In this document: positions 33,601 to 40,191 of the stretch, one piece after another
How positions within the stretch are numbered: the stretch's first letter is position 1
Layout of the letters: every line of letters begins with the position of its first letter
Source: Actinomycetes bacterium
GTDB lineage: Bacteria > Actinomycetota > Acidimicrobiia > Acidimicrobiales > RAAP-2
DNA length: 45,659 nt
Assembly (NCBI GenBank): GCA_021845725.1
Contig: JAJZVL010000020.1
Span: 1-45,659 of the forward strand
Direction: 5' to 3'
Position numbers and translations under genes: made by a program
The notes under the pieces: model-generated
What the model saw: the letters and a program-made list of their open reading frames with translations, nothing else
Told to the model about the DNA's origin: nothing
The model's database searches: none

Positions 33601-33998
33601 CCGAGCTCGAGGCGATCGAGGTCCGATCCGTCGACCGCGACGCGGTAGCCCCACGTCCTGCTGCGGAACGGCTCGCCTGCGGCCGAGACGAAGAGGATCT
33701 GCCCATCCGGGGTCCAGCCGATCGGACGGGTGCCGTCGTCGCTCAGATAGGTGAGCCTGCGCACGTCCTCGCCCGCAGTCGCGACGACGAACAGCTCCGG
33801 CGGGCCGTCGCGGCGGCTCGCGTACGCGACCCATTGGCCGTCCGGGGAGATCCTCGCGAACGACGCCGGCGCGTGGTCGGCGGTCAGGCGCCTCGCGACG
33901 CCTCCTCCAGAGGGTGCGAGCCACACGTCGTCGTCCGCGATGAACGCGAGGAGATCCCCTTGGATGCTCGGGAAGCGGAGATAGCTGGGTTCGGCCAC
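30657..33998 (-). CDS. Tricorn-type serine protease (S41)
   Basis: An 1113-residue tricorn protease homologue, a large cytoplasmic peptidase that degrades proteasome- or protease-derived peptides. The N-terminal half forms beta-propellers with TolB/WD-like repeats (ARISPDGQWVAYASRRDG, SFSPDSRFVAWSE). The C-terminal part has a core helical domain with WEVQGELGTSHAYEV (catalytic His), a PDZ domain (about 860-930) and the S41 fold with VIDARDNRGGH and the catalytic Ser in NEQAGSDGD (about 995). Four 7-residue repeats (HADAEGE-type) form an insert between the propeller and core domains that is not a standard family feature. The frame is open upstream to 34106, but GTG 33998 begins at the family start (SYLRFPSIQGD) and lies 8 nt after TACGGT. 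Confidence 0.9.
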   Translation of the reverse strand: MAEPSYLRFPSIQGDLLAFIADDDVWLAPSGGGVARRLTADHAPASFARISPDGQWVAYASRRDGPPELFVVATAGEDVRRLTYLSDDGTRPIGWTPDGQILFVSAAGEPFRSRTWGYRVAVDGSDLDRLELGPISGLSMGPSGAVVLGVDQSLRRGASWKRYRGGTAAKLWIDPRGDGAFARYLRELDGQLEDPMFVGDRVAFISDHEGYGNLYSALPDGTGLRRHSDHADFYARAASSDGRVVVYQCAGNLYRVDDLAADSAPVRIDISLGAPRSGRVAHSLRASDVLGDHAPDHDGRASAVEARGEVHWLTHERGPARLLGGGRGVRARLPRATGTGASAKVVFVTDAEGEDAIEIVPAHGPLPDMRTRIGAGALGRVLDLAISPDAAHAAVATHDGRVILVGLPDGHLQTLSSSDHGDASGLSFSPDSRFVAWSEAGPDPLRQVKLAEIATGAVDEVTPLRFVDDEPVFSADGKYLAFLSARTFDPLYDAHVFDLSFVAGVRPYLVPLASATPSPFDAELEGRPRHGSTSEDAKEDRHAEGEHADAEGEHADAEGEHADAEGEHADADEKEPRVHLDRTGLAERVVAFPVPAGRYAGLSAAHGGFLWLSEPLEGVLGEGRAGPGARPQRASLVRFDLVQRRASHLVDELDGYEVSGDGRTVVVRDGGHLRALPADHRVETPPDGEPSPEIVDVDLGRVRLEVLPALEWTQMYDEAARLMRDHFWVADMAGVDWTAVVARYRPLLDRIATRDDLSEVLWEVQGELGTSHAYEVPPQRPVDDERRLGLLGADLVADEAGTWRIARILPGESSVLAARAPLLAPGTRIAVGDAIVAVDGRPVDPVLGPSASLVGAAEKPIELTIRDASGTTREVVVEPLGDERPLRYQRWVAERREHVHAATDGRVGYLHVPDMVGTGWAELHRDLRVEVAREGLVIDARDNRGGHTSALVLETLGRAVRAWDVGRHIGPVTYPPHAPRGPRVLVVNEQAGSDGDIVTAGFRQLGLGPIVGTRTWGGVIGIDSRYQLVDGTSVTQPRYAFWFDDLGWSVENHGVDPDVEVPVTPQDWGAGRDPQLDRAIALVLEALAGTPAATPPDVATRPSRTPPPLAPRP
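32284..32367 (-). repeat. Four perfect 21-bp tandem repeats in the tricorn gene
   Basis: Four identical copies of tcggcgtccgcgtgctcgccc (21 bp) plus a partial fifth. On the coding strand they encode an acidic His/Asp/Glu repeat (GEHADAE). They are in frame and lie in an inter-domain linker. Confidence 0.95.
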
Positions 33999-34006
33999 GA
34001 GAAGCG

Positions 34007-34012
34007 ACCGTA
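34007..34012 (-). promoter_or_regulatory. -10 element of the tricorn gene (leaderless)
   Basis: TACGGT on minus, 8 nt, then GTG at 33998. TTCGTC at 34031-34036 (18-nt spacer) is a weak candidate -35. Confidence 0.5.
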
Positions 34013-34108
34013 ACCGGCGGCTGGCGTTCGGACGAACCGGCTGACCGCGAGGCGCCGGTGCGGCGTAGGATCTGGTGCGGTCTGCGCCCAGCTGGGTGCG
34101 GTCCACCA

Positions 34109-34197
34109 GGAGAGGTGCGAGAGCGGCCGAATCGGACTCACTGCTAATGAGTTGACTGGGGGAACCCGGTCCGAGGGTTCAAATCCCTCCCTCTCCG
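34109..34197 (+). tRNA. tRNA-Ser(GCU), decodes AGC/AGU
   Basis: An 89-nt cloverleaf with acceptor GGAGAGG/CCTCTCC and discriminator G. The anticodon stem ACTCA/TGAGT has loop CTGCTAA (anticodon GCT). A long variable arm (serine class II) and T-loop GTTCAAATC are present. CCA is not encoded. It is the third serine tRNA in the window. Confidence 0.95.
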
Positions 34198-34353
34198 CGG
34201 CAAGGCTCGGCGTCGAGAGGTCGCCCGCGTCAGGGCGACACCTTGGCAGGCGGCTCCCGATCGCTCGGCGAGCCGAAGGAAGGGCGCGCGGGTGCGTTGC
34301 CCTCGAGCCGGGGACCGATGAGAGGCGGGGCCGCGTGCCTCGAAGGAGGGTTG
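34198..34353 (+). promoter_or_regulatory. Spacer between tRNA-Ser(GCU) and rimO
   Basis: A 156-bp GC-rich spacer without a gene. A strong GAAGGAGGG ribosome-binding site lies at 34342-34350, just before the rimO ATG. I see no clear terminator after the tRNA, so read-through into rimO is possible. Confidence 0.35.
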
Positions 34354-35745
34354 ATGCACAACGGGCGTTACTGGCTGCAGACGCTCGGTTGTCCGAAGAA
34401 CCAGGTCGACTCGGACAAGCTCGCCGGCCTGCTCGAGGCCGACGGGCTCGAGCCCTGCGCTCGCCCCGAGCATGCAGACCTTCTTGTGGTCAACACCTGT
34501 GCATTCATCGAGGCCGCCCGGCAGGAGTCGATCGACACGGTGCTCCAGCTCGCAGACGCCCGTCGCCCAGGGTCCCGTCTCGTCGTGACGGGGTGCATGG
34601 CCGAGCGCTACGGGCCCGAGCTGGCCGCAGCGCTGCCCGAAGCCGACTTGGTGGCCGGGTTCGGGCAACCGCTCGTTCCTGCAGAGGTCGTGGGGGCGCC
34701 GGCGAATTCTTCCTCTCCGGTCGAGCTTCGTGCCCGCCGGGGCGCACCGTCGGCGGGGGCCGAGGCCTTCGATCTGCTGTCCCTGCCTCGTCCGTCGTCC
34801 CCGGCGCCGTGGGCGTACGTGAAGGTGGCCGAGGGGTGCGACCGCCGCTGCGGGTTCTGCGCCATCCCTTCGTTCCGCGGCGCACAGCGCTCGCGCCTCC
34901 CTGCTGACGTCCTCGCCGAGGTGCGGTCGCTCGCGACCGACGAGCGCATGCCCGTCAGGGAGGTTGTGCTCGTCGCGCAGGACCTCGCCTCCTACCGCAG
35001 GGACCGCAGCGCGACGCGCCGGGCGGGCTCGGGGCGCTCCAGTCGCCCGGCGCCGCTCGTGGAGCTGGTCAGGTCCGTCGCCGGGATCGTGGCGCGCACG
35101 CGCCTCCTCTACCTCTACCCGTCCGGGCTCACCGACGAGCTCGTCGACGCGGTGCTCTCGACGGGGGTGCCCTATTTCGATCTGTCGCTCCAGCACGTCT
35201 CGCGCCCCCTCCTCACCCGCATGCGCCGCTGGGGGAACGGTGAGCGGTTCCTCGAGCGCATCAGCGCGATCCGGCGCGCGGAGCCGCTCGCGACCTTCCG
35301 CTCGTCGTTCATCCTCGGCTATCCCGGTGAGACCGAGGAGGACCACGACGCGCTGCTCGCGTTCCTCGAGGCCGCGCAGCTCGACTGGGCCGGGTTCTTC
35401 ACCTTCTCGAAGGAGGCCGGGACGTTCGCGGACGGGCTCGGCGGGCAGGTGCCCGAAGAGCTCGCGCTCGAGCGGCTGCGGGAGTGCACGGAGCTCCAGG
35501 ACGCGATCACCGCCCGTCGTCGCGACGCCCTCGTCGGCGAGGTCTGCGACGTGCTCGTCGACGCGCCGGGTCGGGGCCGCACCGTCCACGAGGCGCCGGA
35601 GATCGACGGGATCGTGCGCGTGCCCGAGTGGCTCCCCGTCGGGTCGCTGGCCCAGGTCGTGGTCACGGCTTCTCTCGGCACCGACCTCGTCGGCACCCCG
35701 GTCTCACCGCGGCCGACGGGCGCGGTCACCGGAGCCGATCAGTGA
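34354..35745 (+). CDS. rimO: Ribosomal protein uS12 methylthiotransferase RimO
   Basis: A 463-residue radical SAM enzyme (EC 2.8.4.4) that adds a methylthio group to the conserved aspartate of ribosomal protein uS12. The N-terminal cluster domain has Cys in TLGCPKNQVDSD, NTCAFIE and VTGCMAERY. The radical SAM motif is CDRRCGFCAIP (CxxxCxxC), followed by PYFDLSLQHVS and FRSSFILGYPGETEED. A TRAM domain closes the protein. 'GCPKNQVDSD' and 'AIPSFRG' separate RimO from MiaB. Two Ser/Arg-rich inserts (about 115-130 and 215-230) are longer than usual. The ATG at 34354 has an excellent GGAGG. The stop overlaps pgsA by GTGA. Confidence 0.95.
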   Translation: MHNGRYWLQTLGCPKNQVDSDKLAGLLEADGLEPCARPEHADLLVVNTCAFIEAARQESIDTVLQLADARRPGSRLVVTGCMAERYGPELAAALPEADLVAGFGQPLVPAEVVGAPANSSSPVELRARRGAPSAGAEAFDLLSLPRPSSPAPWAYVKVAEGCDRRCGFCAIPSFRGAQRSRLPADVLAEVRSLATDERMPVREVVLVAQDLASYRRDRSATRRAGSGRSSRPAPLVELVRSVAGIVARTRLLYLYPSGLTDELVDAVLSTGVPYFDLSLQHVSRPLLTRMRRWGNGERFLERISAIRRAEPLATFRSSFILGYPGETEEDHDALLAFLEAAQLDWAGFFTFSKEAGTFADGLGGQVPEELALERLRECTELQDAITARRRDALVGEVCDVLVDAPGRGRTVHEAPEIDGIVRVPEWLPVGSLAQVVVTASLGTDLVGTPVSPRPTGAVTGADQ

Positions 35746-36338
35746 CCAACGCCTCGACGCCCAGCTACGGCCCCTCCGCGCTGGCCACGCCTGCCAACGC
35801 GCTCACTGCCGCACGTCTCCTCGCCGCACCGGTGTTCGTCGGGCTCATCGCGACCCAGGGTGCGAGCTGGGTGAGCGTTGCCGTCGGCGTCGCCGTGGCG
35901 AGCAGCGACGGCGTCGACGGTTGGCTGGCTCGCCGGCACGGCGCGACGCGCTCGGGCGCCTTCCTCGACCCGCTCGCAGACAAGTTCTTGGTGTTGGGCG
36001 CGTTCTTCGCGCTCGCCGAGCAGGACCGCATGCCCTGGGTCCCGGTCGGGCTCATGACCGCGCGAGAGGTGGGCATGAGCGCCTACCGCTCCTGGGTCGC
36101 ACGGCGAGGGATCTCCGTGCCTGCACGCCGCCTCGCCAAGGTGAAGACCATCGTCCAGGAGCTGGCCATCGCGTCGTACCTCGTCCCACCGCTCGCAGGT
36201 CACCGCAAGCTCCAGCTCACGATCACCTGGGCGGCGACCGCGCTCACGCTGGCGAGTGGGGCGCAGTACCTCTGGAACGGCTGGAGGGCGGCGGGCGGCG
36301 CCACGCCTTCGTCGTCCGGCCCCTCGACCGCCGGATGA
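35742..36338 (+). CDS. pgsA: CDP-alcohol phosphatidyltransferase (phosphatidylglycerophosphate synthase-like)
   Basis: A 198-residue integral membrane enzyme that transfers a phosphatidyl group from CDP-diacylglycerol to an alcohol, most likely glycerol-3-phosphate. The signature D-x2-D-G-x2-A-R-x8-G-x3-D-x3-D is complete (DGVDGWLARRHG then GAFLDPLADK). About four to five membrane helices are visible. Position between rimO and cinA matches the conserved actinobacterial order that carries pgsA. The GTG start overlaps the rimO stop. Glycerol-phosphate specificity is inferred from context. Confidence 0.88.
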   Translation: MTNASTPSYGPSALATPANALTAARLLAAPVFVGLIATQGASWVSVAVGVAVASSDGVDGWLARRHGATRSGAFLDPLADKFLVLGAFFALAEQDRMPWVPVGLMTAREVGMSAYRSWVARRGISVPARRLAKVKTIVQELAIASYLVPPLAGHRKLQLTITWAATALTLASGAQYLWNGWRAAGGATPSSSGPSTAG

Positions 36339-36351
36339 CTGGTGGAACGCC

Positions 36352-37662
36352 ATGAACGTCGAGATCGTCGCCGTCGGCACCGAGCTCCTGCTCGGTCAGA
36401 TCGCCGACACGAACGGCCAGTGGCTCGGGGAGCAGCTCGCAGCTGCCGGCGTCGACTCGTACTTCCACCAGGCTGTCGGCGACAACCAGCGGCGCATCGT
36501 GACAGCACTGAGCACCGCCCTGGCGCGTGGCGACGCGGTGATCACCTGCGGGGGGCTCGGCCCGACGCAGGACGACATCACCCGAGAGGCGATCGCCGAG
36601 GTGATGAGGGTCTCGCTCGTGCGCGACGGCGAGCTGGCCCGCCGGATCGAACAGTTCTTCAGCGCGCGCGGGCGGACGATGCCGGAGAGCAACCTGCGCC
36701 AGGCCGACGTCCCCGAGGGTGCTGCCGTCATCGACCAGCGGCGCGGCACCGCGCCGGGGCTGATCTGCCCGATCGGGCGAAAGGTGGTCTACGCGCTACC
36801 GGGCGTGCCCGACGAGATGGCCGAGATGTTCGAGCGGGCGGTGCTGCCGGACTTGAAGCGGCGCATGGCAGAAGCCGGCGAGCGCGGCGTGATCCAAAGC
36901 CGCGTCCTGAGGACGTGGGGGGTCAGTGAATCGGCCCTCGCAGAGGCGCTGCAGGGGCAGATCGACGCGCTCGATGCGCGGCCCGGAGCCGGTGGACGTG
37001 CCGGTACGGTGACGATCGCGTTCCTTGCGAGTGGCATCGAGGGCCTGAAGGTCCGGCTCACGGCGCGGGCGGACGACAGCGCCGCCGCCCGATCGTTGCT
37101 CGACGCCGAGGAGCGCGAGGTGCGCAAGGTGCTCGACGCGGCATTCGGGGACATCGTGTTCGGCGTCGACGATGTATCCATGGAGCAGGCGGTCGCGACG
37201 CTGCTCGTCGAACGGGGGCTGACCCTCGGGGTGGCCGAGTCGCTCACCGGGGGCCTCGTCGCCTCGCGCCTGGTCGACGTCCCTGGCGCGAGCACCTGGC
37301 TGCGCGGCGGCGTCGTGGCGTACGACTCGAACGTCAAGTTCTCCGTCCTGGGCCTGCGTGAGGGACCTGTCGTCACCGACGAGGCCGCTGTCGCGATGGC
37401 GCAGGGCGCATGCAGGGTGCTTCGGGCCGCGGTCGGCCTGGGCATCACCGGCGTGGCAGGGCCCGACCCCCGAGAAGGCCTCGCGCCGGGGACGGTCTTC
37501 GTCGGCCTCGCGCTCGGCGACGGGGCAACCGCGGCGCGCAGGCTGCGCCTGTCGGGCGACCGCCAGCGAATCCGGCAGTTCTCCGCGATCTCCGCGCTCG
37601 ACCTCCTCCGACGGACCCTGCGCACACCTGCGCACGGATCCGAGGGGCCGACGCTCGGCTGA
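36352..37662 (+). CDS. cinA: CinA-family protein (nicotinamide-nucleotide amidase / damage-linked)
   Basis: A 436-residue protein with the full CinA architecture. An N-terminal MoCF-like domain spans residues 1-170 (IVAVGTELLLGQIADTN, TCGGLGPTQDDITREA). A middle region follows, then a C-terminal CinA amidase domain at about 265-425 (LGVAESLTGGLVASRLVDVP with the catalytic Ser, VVAYDSNVK, GITGVAGP). Members deamidate NMN in the pyridine nucleotide salvage cycle (EC 3.5.1.42), and the N-terminal domain can hydrolyse ADP-ribose. The gene is often linked to recA, as here. A GGTGGA lies 5 nt before the ATG at 36352. Confidence 0.93.
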   Translation: MNVEIVAVGTELLLGQIADTNGQWLGEQLAAAGVDSYFHQAVGDNQRRIVTALSTALARGDAVITCGGLGPTQDDITREAIAEVMRVSLVRDGELARRIEQFFSARGRTMPESNLRQADVPEGAAVIDQRRGTAPGLICPIGRKVVYALPGVPDEMAEMFERAVLPDLKRRMAEAGERGVIQSRVLRTWGVSESALAEALQGQIDALDARPGAGGRAGTVTIAFLASGIEGLKVRLTARADDSAAARSLLDAEEREVRKVLDAAFGDIVFGVDDVSMEQAVATLLVERGLTLGVAESLTGGLVASRLVDVPGASTWLRGGVVAYDSNVKFSVLGLREGPVVTDEAAVAMAQGACRVLRAAVGLGITGVAGPDPREGLAPGTVFVGLALGDGATAARRLRLSGDRQRIRQFSAISALDLLRRTLRTPAHGSEGPTLG

Positions 37663-37736
37663 GGGCCGATGCCGGCCTCCCGGCGCCTCGGTGACCTCGA
37701 CGCGCGGCGCACCGTGTCCGCCCGACCGTTCAGGTC

Positions 37737-38084
37737 GTGGCGAAGCGGGACATCGAGCTCTCCGACGAGGTGGTGCGGTGGTACGTGCGGCTGGGAGTAC
37801 GGGACCGGGCGTATGCGGACCGGGCGCTCGACCGGCTCGTCGCTTCGGGCCCTGGCCTCCGGATGCCCCAGAGCCGAGCCCTCGGCGGCGGCCTCCACGA
37901 GCTGCGGTTCACGTGCGAGGGTGTGTCGCGGCGCATCACGTACGCGCTCGGCCCCGAAGGACGCGTGCACGCGCTCACGACGTTCCGCAAGCAGGGCGGC
38001 CGTGAGCGCCACGAGATCGACCGCGCGCACCGTGTGCTCGAGCGAGTGAGGTCTCAGGCGCGCGAGAGGGAACGGAGCAGGTGA
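37737..38084 (+). CDS. HigB/RelE-superfamily toxin-like protein
   Basis: A 115-residue basic protein of the Gp49/HigB-like RelE superfamily, whose members are ribosome-dependent mRNA interferases. 'DEVVRWYVRLGVRDRAYADRALDRL' is the helical hairpin at the start. The core strands read ALGGGLHELRF, SRRITYALG and VHALTTFRKQ, and 'EIDRAHRVLERV' is the last helix. The conserved basic residues (Arg in LHELRF and RRITY, Lys in FRKQ) are kept. It starts with GTG at 37737 without a clear ribosome-binding site. Its stop overlaps the start of the HTH gene (TGATG), the usual toxin-first order of higBA. Confidence 0.8.
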   Translation: MAKRDIELSDEVVRWYVRLGVRDRAYADRALDRLVASGPGLRMPQSRALGGGLHELRFTCEGVSRRITYALGPEGRVHALTTFRKQGGRERHEIDRAHRVLERVRSQARERERSR

Positions 38085-38437
38085 TGGCCAGGTTGAGCGA
38101 CGTCCGGTGCTGGTTCCCCCCCGAGGACGCCTCGATGTACGCGGCCGCGTACGCGGAAGCCGAGCTTGCAGAGCGATTGGGCACGCTGGTCCAGGAGCTG
38201 CGCAAGGCCGCGTGCCTCGACGTAGCGGAGATGGCTGCCCGAACGGGTGTCCACGAGGACGAGCTCGGACGTGCCGAGGAGGGGGACGCGTCCGTCACCC
38301 TCGGGTTCCTCGACCGCCTGGCGCGCGAGGCCGGTGTGCGAGTCACGCTCGCGGGCGCCGGCGTCGAGGTGGTCCTCGGTGCGGTCGGGCCCGCCCCGGG
38401 CATCGGCGCGGAGCCTGAGGGGCCGTCGCGTGGGTGA
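38084..38437 (+). CDS. HigA-like XRE-family antitoxin / regulator
   Basis: A 117-residue protein with a helix-turn-helix at about 30-85 (LVQELRKAACLDVAEMAARTGVHEDELGRAEEG in the Xre pattern), followed by 'LDRLAREAGVRVTLAGAG', typical of HigA-type antitoxins. It should neutralise the upstream toxin and repress the pair. A GGAG 6 nt before ATG 38084 supports this start; GTG 38081 is the alternative. In related actinobacteria a ClgR-type HTH gene often lies between cinA and recA. This protein does not look like ClgR, and it is paired with a toxin. The thpR GTG start overlaps its 3' end by 8 nt. Confidence 0.78.
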   Translation: MARLSDVRCWFPPEDASMYAAAYAEAELAERLGTLVQELRKAACLDVAEMAARTGVHEDELGRAEEGDASVTLGFLDRLAREAGVRVTLAGAGVEVVLGAVGPAPGIGAEPEGPSRG

Positions 38438-39008
38438 TCGGCAGACAGGCAGGGAGGGCACCGGCGTCGGCGGAGGCGAGCCGGCGGCGCGCCTGTTCGT
38501 CGGCGTCTGGCCCCCGCCCGAGGTGGTGACCGTCCTGTCGGCCCTCGAACGCCCGGTCCTCGACGCGCTCCGGTGGACCAGCCCTGAGCGCTGGCACGTG
38601 ACCGTCGCCTTTCTCGGGGACGTCGTGGACGCTCGGGTTGGCGAGGTGCAGGCGGCGCTTGCCGCGGTGGCGGCCGATGCCACCGCTGCGCCCGAGGCGC
38701 GCCTCGGCCCTTGGACCCGGCGCGTCGGGCGCTCGCTGCTCTGGGTGCCCGTCGAAGGGCTGGAGGGACTGGCCGGTGAGGTCCGGCGCGCCCTGGGGGC
38801 GCTCCTTCCCGATGCAGGGCTCGACGAAGCGTTCCAGGGGCATCTCACCCTCGCACGGGCGCGGGGCCGCCACTCCGTGCCCGCGTGGCTCGCCGGCGTG
38901 CCGATCGAAGCATCCTGGCTGGCCAGGGAGGTCCGGCTCGTACGCTCGGAGCTCGGGCGGTCCGGCGCCCGCTATACGACGCTCCTCACGGCGAGGATCG
39001 CACCATGA
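38430..39008 (+). CDS. thpR: RNA 2',3'-cyclic phosphodiesterase (2H family)
   Basis: A 192-residue 2H phosphoesterase (EC 3.1.4.58) that opens 2',3'-cyclic phosphates on RNA. Two HxTx motifs are intact: HVTVAFLG (His56) and HLTLARAR (His138). 'RLFVGVWPPPEVV' is the usual N-terminal strand. The GTG at 38430 has GAGGGG 8 nt upstream and overlaps the antitoxin gene. The family was first named for ligase activity in vitro; hydrolysis is its likely cellular role. The first ~20 residues are a Gly-rich extension. Confidence 0.9.
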   Translation: MGDRQTGREGTGVGGGEPAARLFVGVWPPPEVVTVLSALERPVLDALRWTSPERWHVTVAFLGDVVDARVGEVQAALAAVAADATAAPEARLGPWTRRVGRSLLWVPVEGLEGLAGEVRRALGALLPDAGLDEAFQGHLTLARARGRHSVPAWLAGVPIEASWLAREVRLVRSELGRSGARYTTLLTARIAP

Positions 39009-39033
39009 CGGGCCGGGACTCCCCATCCCCCAT

Positions 39034-39047
39034 CGAACACGCGTTCG
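39034..39047 (+). promoter_or_regulatory. LexA-binding SOS box of recA
   Basis: The 14-bp palindrome CGAACACGCGTTCG fits the Gram-positive/actinobacterial LexA consensus CGAACRNRYGTTYG at every position. It lies 92 nt upstream of recA and immediately before a TAAGGT -10 (39052-39057), so bound LexA would block the promoter. No LexA gene is in the window. Confidence 0.88.
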
Positions 39048-39051
39048 CTAC

Positions 39052-39057
39052 TAAGGT
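39052..39057 (+). promoter_or_regulatory. -10 element of recA
   Basis: TAAGGT 5 nt after the SOS box. It would give a 5' leader of about 60 nt, ending in the AAGGAG ribosome-binding site at 39109-39114. Confidence 0.55.
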
Positions 39058-39125
39058 CTGTCACACCCCAGCCGTACAGTCGCCGACTGCAGACCCGACG
39101 CCACGACCAAGGAGACGACAGAGTG

Positions 39126-40190
39126 ATGGCAGCTGAAGACCGTGAGAAGGCGCTGGCGACGGCGCTGGGCCAGATCGAGAGGCAGTTCGGCAAGGGCTCG
39201 GTCATGCGGATGGGCGAGCACGTCGACCTGGGCATCGAGGCCATCCCGACGGGTGCCCTTTCCCTCGATCTCGCCCTCGGTATCGGTGGCCTCCCGCGCG
39301 GGAGGATCGTCGAGCTCTTCGGCCCCGAGTCGAGCGGGAAGAGCACCTTGGCGCTGCATGTCGTCGCGGAGGCGCAGCGCAACGGCGGGATCTGCGCGTA
39401 CATCGACGCCGAGCACGCGATGGACCCCACCTATGCCCGGGCGATCGGCGTGAACGTCGACGATCTCCTCATCTCCCAGCCCGACACCGGGGAGCAGGCG
39501 CTCGAGATCGCCGACATGCTCATCCGCTCAGGCGCGATCGACGTGATCGTGATCGACTCCGTCGCCGCGCTCACCCCGCGCGCGGAGATCGAAGGCGAGA
39601 TGGGGGACACTCACGTCGGGCTCCAGGCGCGGCTGATGTCCCAGGCCCTGCGCAAGCTTGCCGGGACGCTGAACAAGTCGAACACGATTGCCGTCTTCAT
39701 CAACCAGCTCCGAGAGAAGATCGGTGTGCTCTACGGCTCGCCGGAGGTCACTCCCGGCGGCCGTGCGCTGAAGTTCTACGCGTCGGTCCGACTGGACATC
39801 CGGCGGACCGAGTCGATCAAGGACGGGGCCGAGATCGTCGGCAACCGGACCCGTGTGAAGGTCGTGAAGAACAAGGTCTCGGCCCCGTTCCGCCAGGCAG
39901 AGTTCGACATCATGTTCGGCACCGGGATCAGCCGGGAGGGCTCGCTCCTCGACGTTGCCGTCGACCTGGGCCTGGTCAAGAAGTCTGGCGCGTGGTTCAC
40001 CTACGAGGGGGAGCAGCTCGGTCAGGGGCGCGAGAACGTGAAGACCTTCCTGCGGGAGAACCCGCAGCTCATGGCCGAGATCGACGAGCGCGTTCGCCAG
40101 CAGCTGGCGCCCAAGGAGCCGAAGGACGCGACAGCGACCACAGCGGCACTCGAGATCGACCCCGACGACCTGCCGATCACCTTGAAGTGA
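39126..40190 (+). CDS. recA: Recombinase RecA
   Basis: A 354-residue RecA with all core motifs: GKGSVMRMG, Walker [10 protein letters not shown] (66-74), Walker [15 protein letters not shown], loop L1 [11 protein letters not shown]-type (here [20 protein letters not shown]), loop L2 [20 protein letters not shown] and a short acidic C-terminal tail. It catalyses strand exchange and stimulates LexA self-cleavage. No intein is present. AAGGAG lies 11 nt before ATG 39126 and 8 nt before an in-frame GTG at 39123; the ATG gives the standard '[10 protein letters not shown]' start. The stop is one base from the stop of the convergent DUF3048 gene. There is no recX downstream, which is unlike many actinobacteria. 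Confidence 0.98.
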   Translation: MAAEDREKALATALGQIERQFGKGSVMRMGEHVDLGIEAIPTGALSLDLALGIGGLPRGRIVELFGPESSGKSTLALHVVAEAQRNGGICAYIDAEHAMDPTYARAIGVNVDDLLISQPDTGEQALEIADMLIRSGAIDVIVIDSVAALTPRAEIEGEMGDTHVGLQARLMSQALRKLAGTLNKSNTIAVFINQLREKIGVLYGSPEVTPGGRALKFYASVRLDIRRTESIKDGAEIVGNRTRVKVVKNKVSAPFRQAEFDIMFGTGISREGSLLDVAVDLGLVKKSGAWFTYEGEQLGQGRENVKTFLRENPQLMAEIDERVRQQLAPKEPKDATATTAALEIDPDDLPITLK

Positions 40191-40191
40191 C

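Noticed and set aside
34144-35589. 481-codon minus-strand frame ending '...GRDLNPRTGFPQ'
   Set aside because: It is antisense to rimO and tRNA-Ser(GCU); no family features.
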